Below, in pieces: positions 5,674 to 6,322 of a stretch of DNA of 6,322 bases. The notes beneath the pieces were generated by a model. The model saw only the letters and a list, made by a program, of their open reading frames with translations, was not told the DNA's origin and made no database searches. The DNA lies in NCBI GenBank assembly GCA_041287705.1, contig JBGGNE010000441.1, positions 1-6,322 of the forward strand. The letters run 5' to 3'. Each line of letters begins with the position of its first letter. Position 1 is the first letter of the stretch. A program made the position numbers and the translations under genes. This DNA is from LW23 sp041287705. Lineage in GTDB: Bacteria; Verrucomicrobiota; Verrucomicrobiia; Methylacidiphilales; UBA1321.

Positions 5674-6322
5674 ATGCCCACGCCGCCTCCATTACCGTCG
5701 CTCTTTGAGCCATTGCGGGCTCAGTTCCTGCAACTGGCGCAGGAATTTTCGACAGATGCCCGGCCGCTGTCCGAAATGCTGGGCGGCATTGTCGCAGACG
5801 TCGAACGAGCGTGCGCCGAGCCGCTGGAGATGTTCCCGGTGAAGCATCACTCGCCGGCGGCGGCGGTGCATTTGCTGCGACGCCTGCGCGAGCGCCCACC
5901 CAAAGTCATCTTTATGGAGGGCTGCGAAGACATGCAGGCAGAATTCGCCAAGCTTGGCGACTGCCGGCTGCCCGTCGCGATACAGGCCTTTGCGGCGAAG
6001 GTCGATTACAGCAACCTGCCGCCCGTCGAGGGTCGCCGCGAGCCGTCGGCGCCGCTCAGCCTCGTCATGCCCCTCACGGAGTTCTCGGCGGAATTCCAGG
6101 CCATTGCCTACGCGCACGCCACGGGAACCGAGCTCCGCATGGTCGATCGCACGGCCGACCACGTCTTTCAGTGGACGCGCGACCCGGAGTACATTGCCCC
6201 GGAGGAACCGGATGCTCCCAATGAGCCGGCCGGCGATGAAGCCAAAATGCACGGCGGTGCGGTGGGCGTGCAACTCGGCGAACTGCGGCCTACGTTTCCA
6301 CGCTTTGTCGAGGTGATGCTGC
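5674..6322 (+). CDS. DUF5682-family protein, N-terminal part (runs off the right edge)
   Basis: Opens with an ATG 7 nt after the MoxR stop and stays open to the window end, giving 216 residues of an incomplete gene. The key block is MFPVKHHSPAAAVHLL (53-68), followed by RPPKVIFMEGCEDM (74-87), then RLPVAIQAF (98-106) and PLTEFSAEFQAIAYAHATG (133-151) leading into TELRMVDR (152-159). The order His-His-Ser-Pro, then a hydrophobic strand ending in Glu-Gly, then P-V-A-I, then a helix and a strand ending in Asp, is the hallmark of DUF5682 proteins. These are typically encoded next to MoxR and VWA genes and are usually about 700-800 residues long. The fold is thought to be related to the EreA/ChaN/TraB group, in which conserved His and Glu residues line a metal or catalytic pocket; here His58, His59 and Glu82 are the candidates. 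Residues 176-192 are acidic and Pro-rich, probably a loop. As I recall, E. coli YehM corresponds to this family. There is no clear Shine-Dalgarno site, so translation is probably coupled to the ATPase gene. Its function is unknown. Confidence 0.85.
   Translation, partial: MPTPPPLPSLFEPLRAQFLQLAQEFSTDARPLSEMLGGIVADVERACAEPLEMFPVKHHSPAAAVHLLRRLRERPPKVIFMEGCEDMQAEFAKLGDCRLPVAIQAFAAKVDYSNLPPVEGRREPSAPLSLVMPLTEFSAEFQAIAYAHATGTELRMVDRTADHVFQWTRDPEYIAPEEPDAPNEPAGDEAKMHGGAVGVQLGELRPTFPRFVEVML

Noticed and set aside
5692..6273. Minus-strand open frame (193 codons) and plus-strand frames at 5811 and 5954
   Set aside because: They are shadows of the DUF5682 frame, which starts at 5674, is open to the window edge and carries the family motifs.

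Overview
The window suggests a moderately GC-rich bacterium. By eye the right-hand operon is near 60% GC and the left end is nearer 50%. No phylogenetic marker gene is present. Acidobacteriota (Terriglobia-like) or Verrucomicrobiota would fit the codon use, the scarcity of Shine-Dalgarno sites and the gene content, but this is a weak inference.

Left part (1-997). Nothing firm is seen in the first ~130 bases. A strong bidirectional hairpin terminator (133-187) closes a leftward gene at 216-656, which encodes a small secreted, threonine-rich protein of unknown function. A mostly non-coding stretch (657-924) separates that gene from the rightward operon. It holds weak promoter candidates. Just before the operon's first annotated gene there is a possible 22-codon leader ORF (925-993) with a near-ideal ribosome-binding site. 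A nested inverted repeat lies inside it, immediately upstream of the next gene's Shine-Dalgarno site.

Right part (998-6322, continuing off the edge). Five tightly packed rightward genes form one operon: (1) a 165-residue SWIM-type zinc-finger protein; (2) a 495-residue protein with no domain I can name; (3) a 490-residue protein with a C-terminal von Willebrand factor A (VWA) domain; (4) a 394-residue MoxR-type AAA+ ATPase; (5) the first 216 residues of a DUF5682-type protein, which has no complete ORF inside the window because it runs off the end. Spacings are 24 nt, a 4-nt ATGA overlap, 5 nt and 7 nt. This matches the widespread but functionally uncharacterised MoxR/VWA/SWIM/DUF5682 association that resembles the Escherichia coli yehL-yehM-yehP-yehQ cluster.

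Working model (inference). The AAA+ ring and the VWA protein act as a chaperone-like remodelling pair, as established for RavA-ViaA and CoxD-CoxE. The SWIM protein supplies nucleic-acid or protein recognition. The DUF5682 protein, whose N-terminus resembles the EreA/ChaN/TraB-like group, could be an enzymatic effector or client. The 495-residue protein would be a dedicated adaptor. Unusual points are an Asn at the expected MIDAS Thr of the VWA domain, a Glu-Glu Walker B motif in the ATPase, a stand-alone SWIM protein, and the leader structure before the operon.
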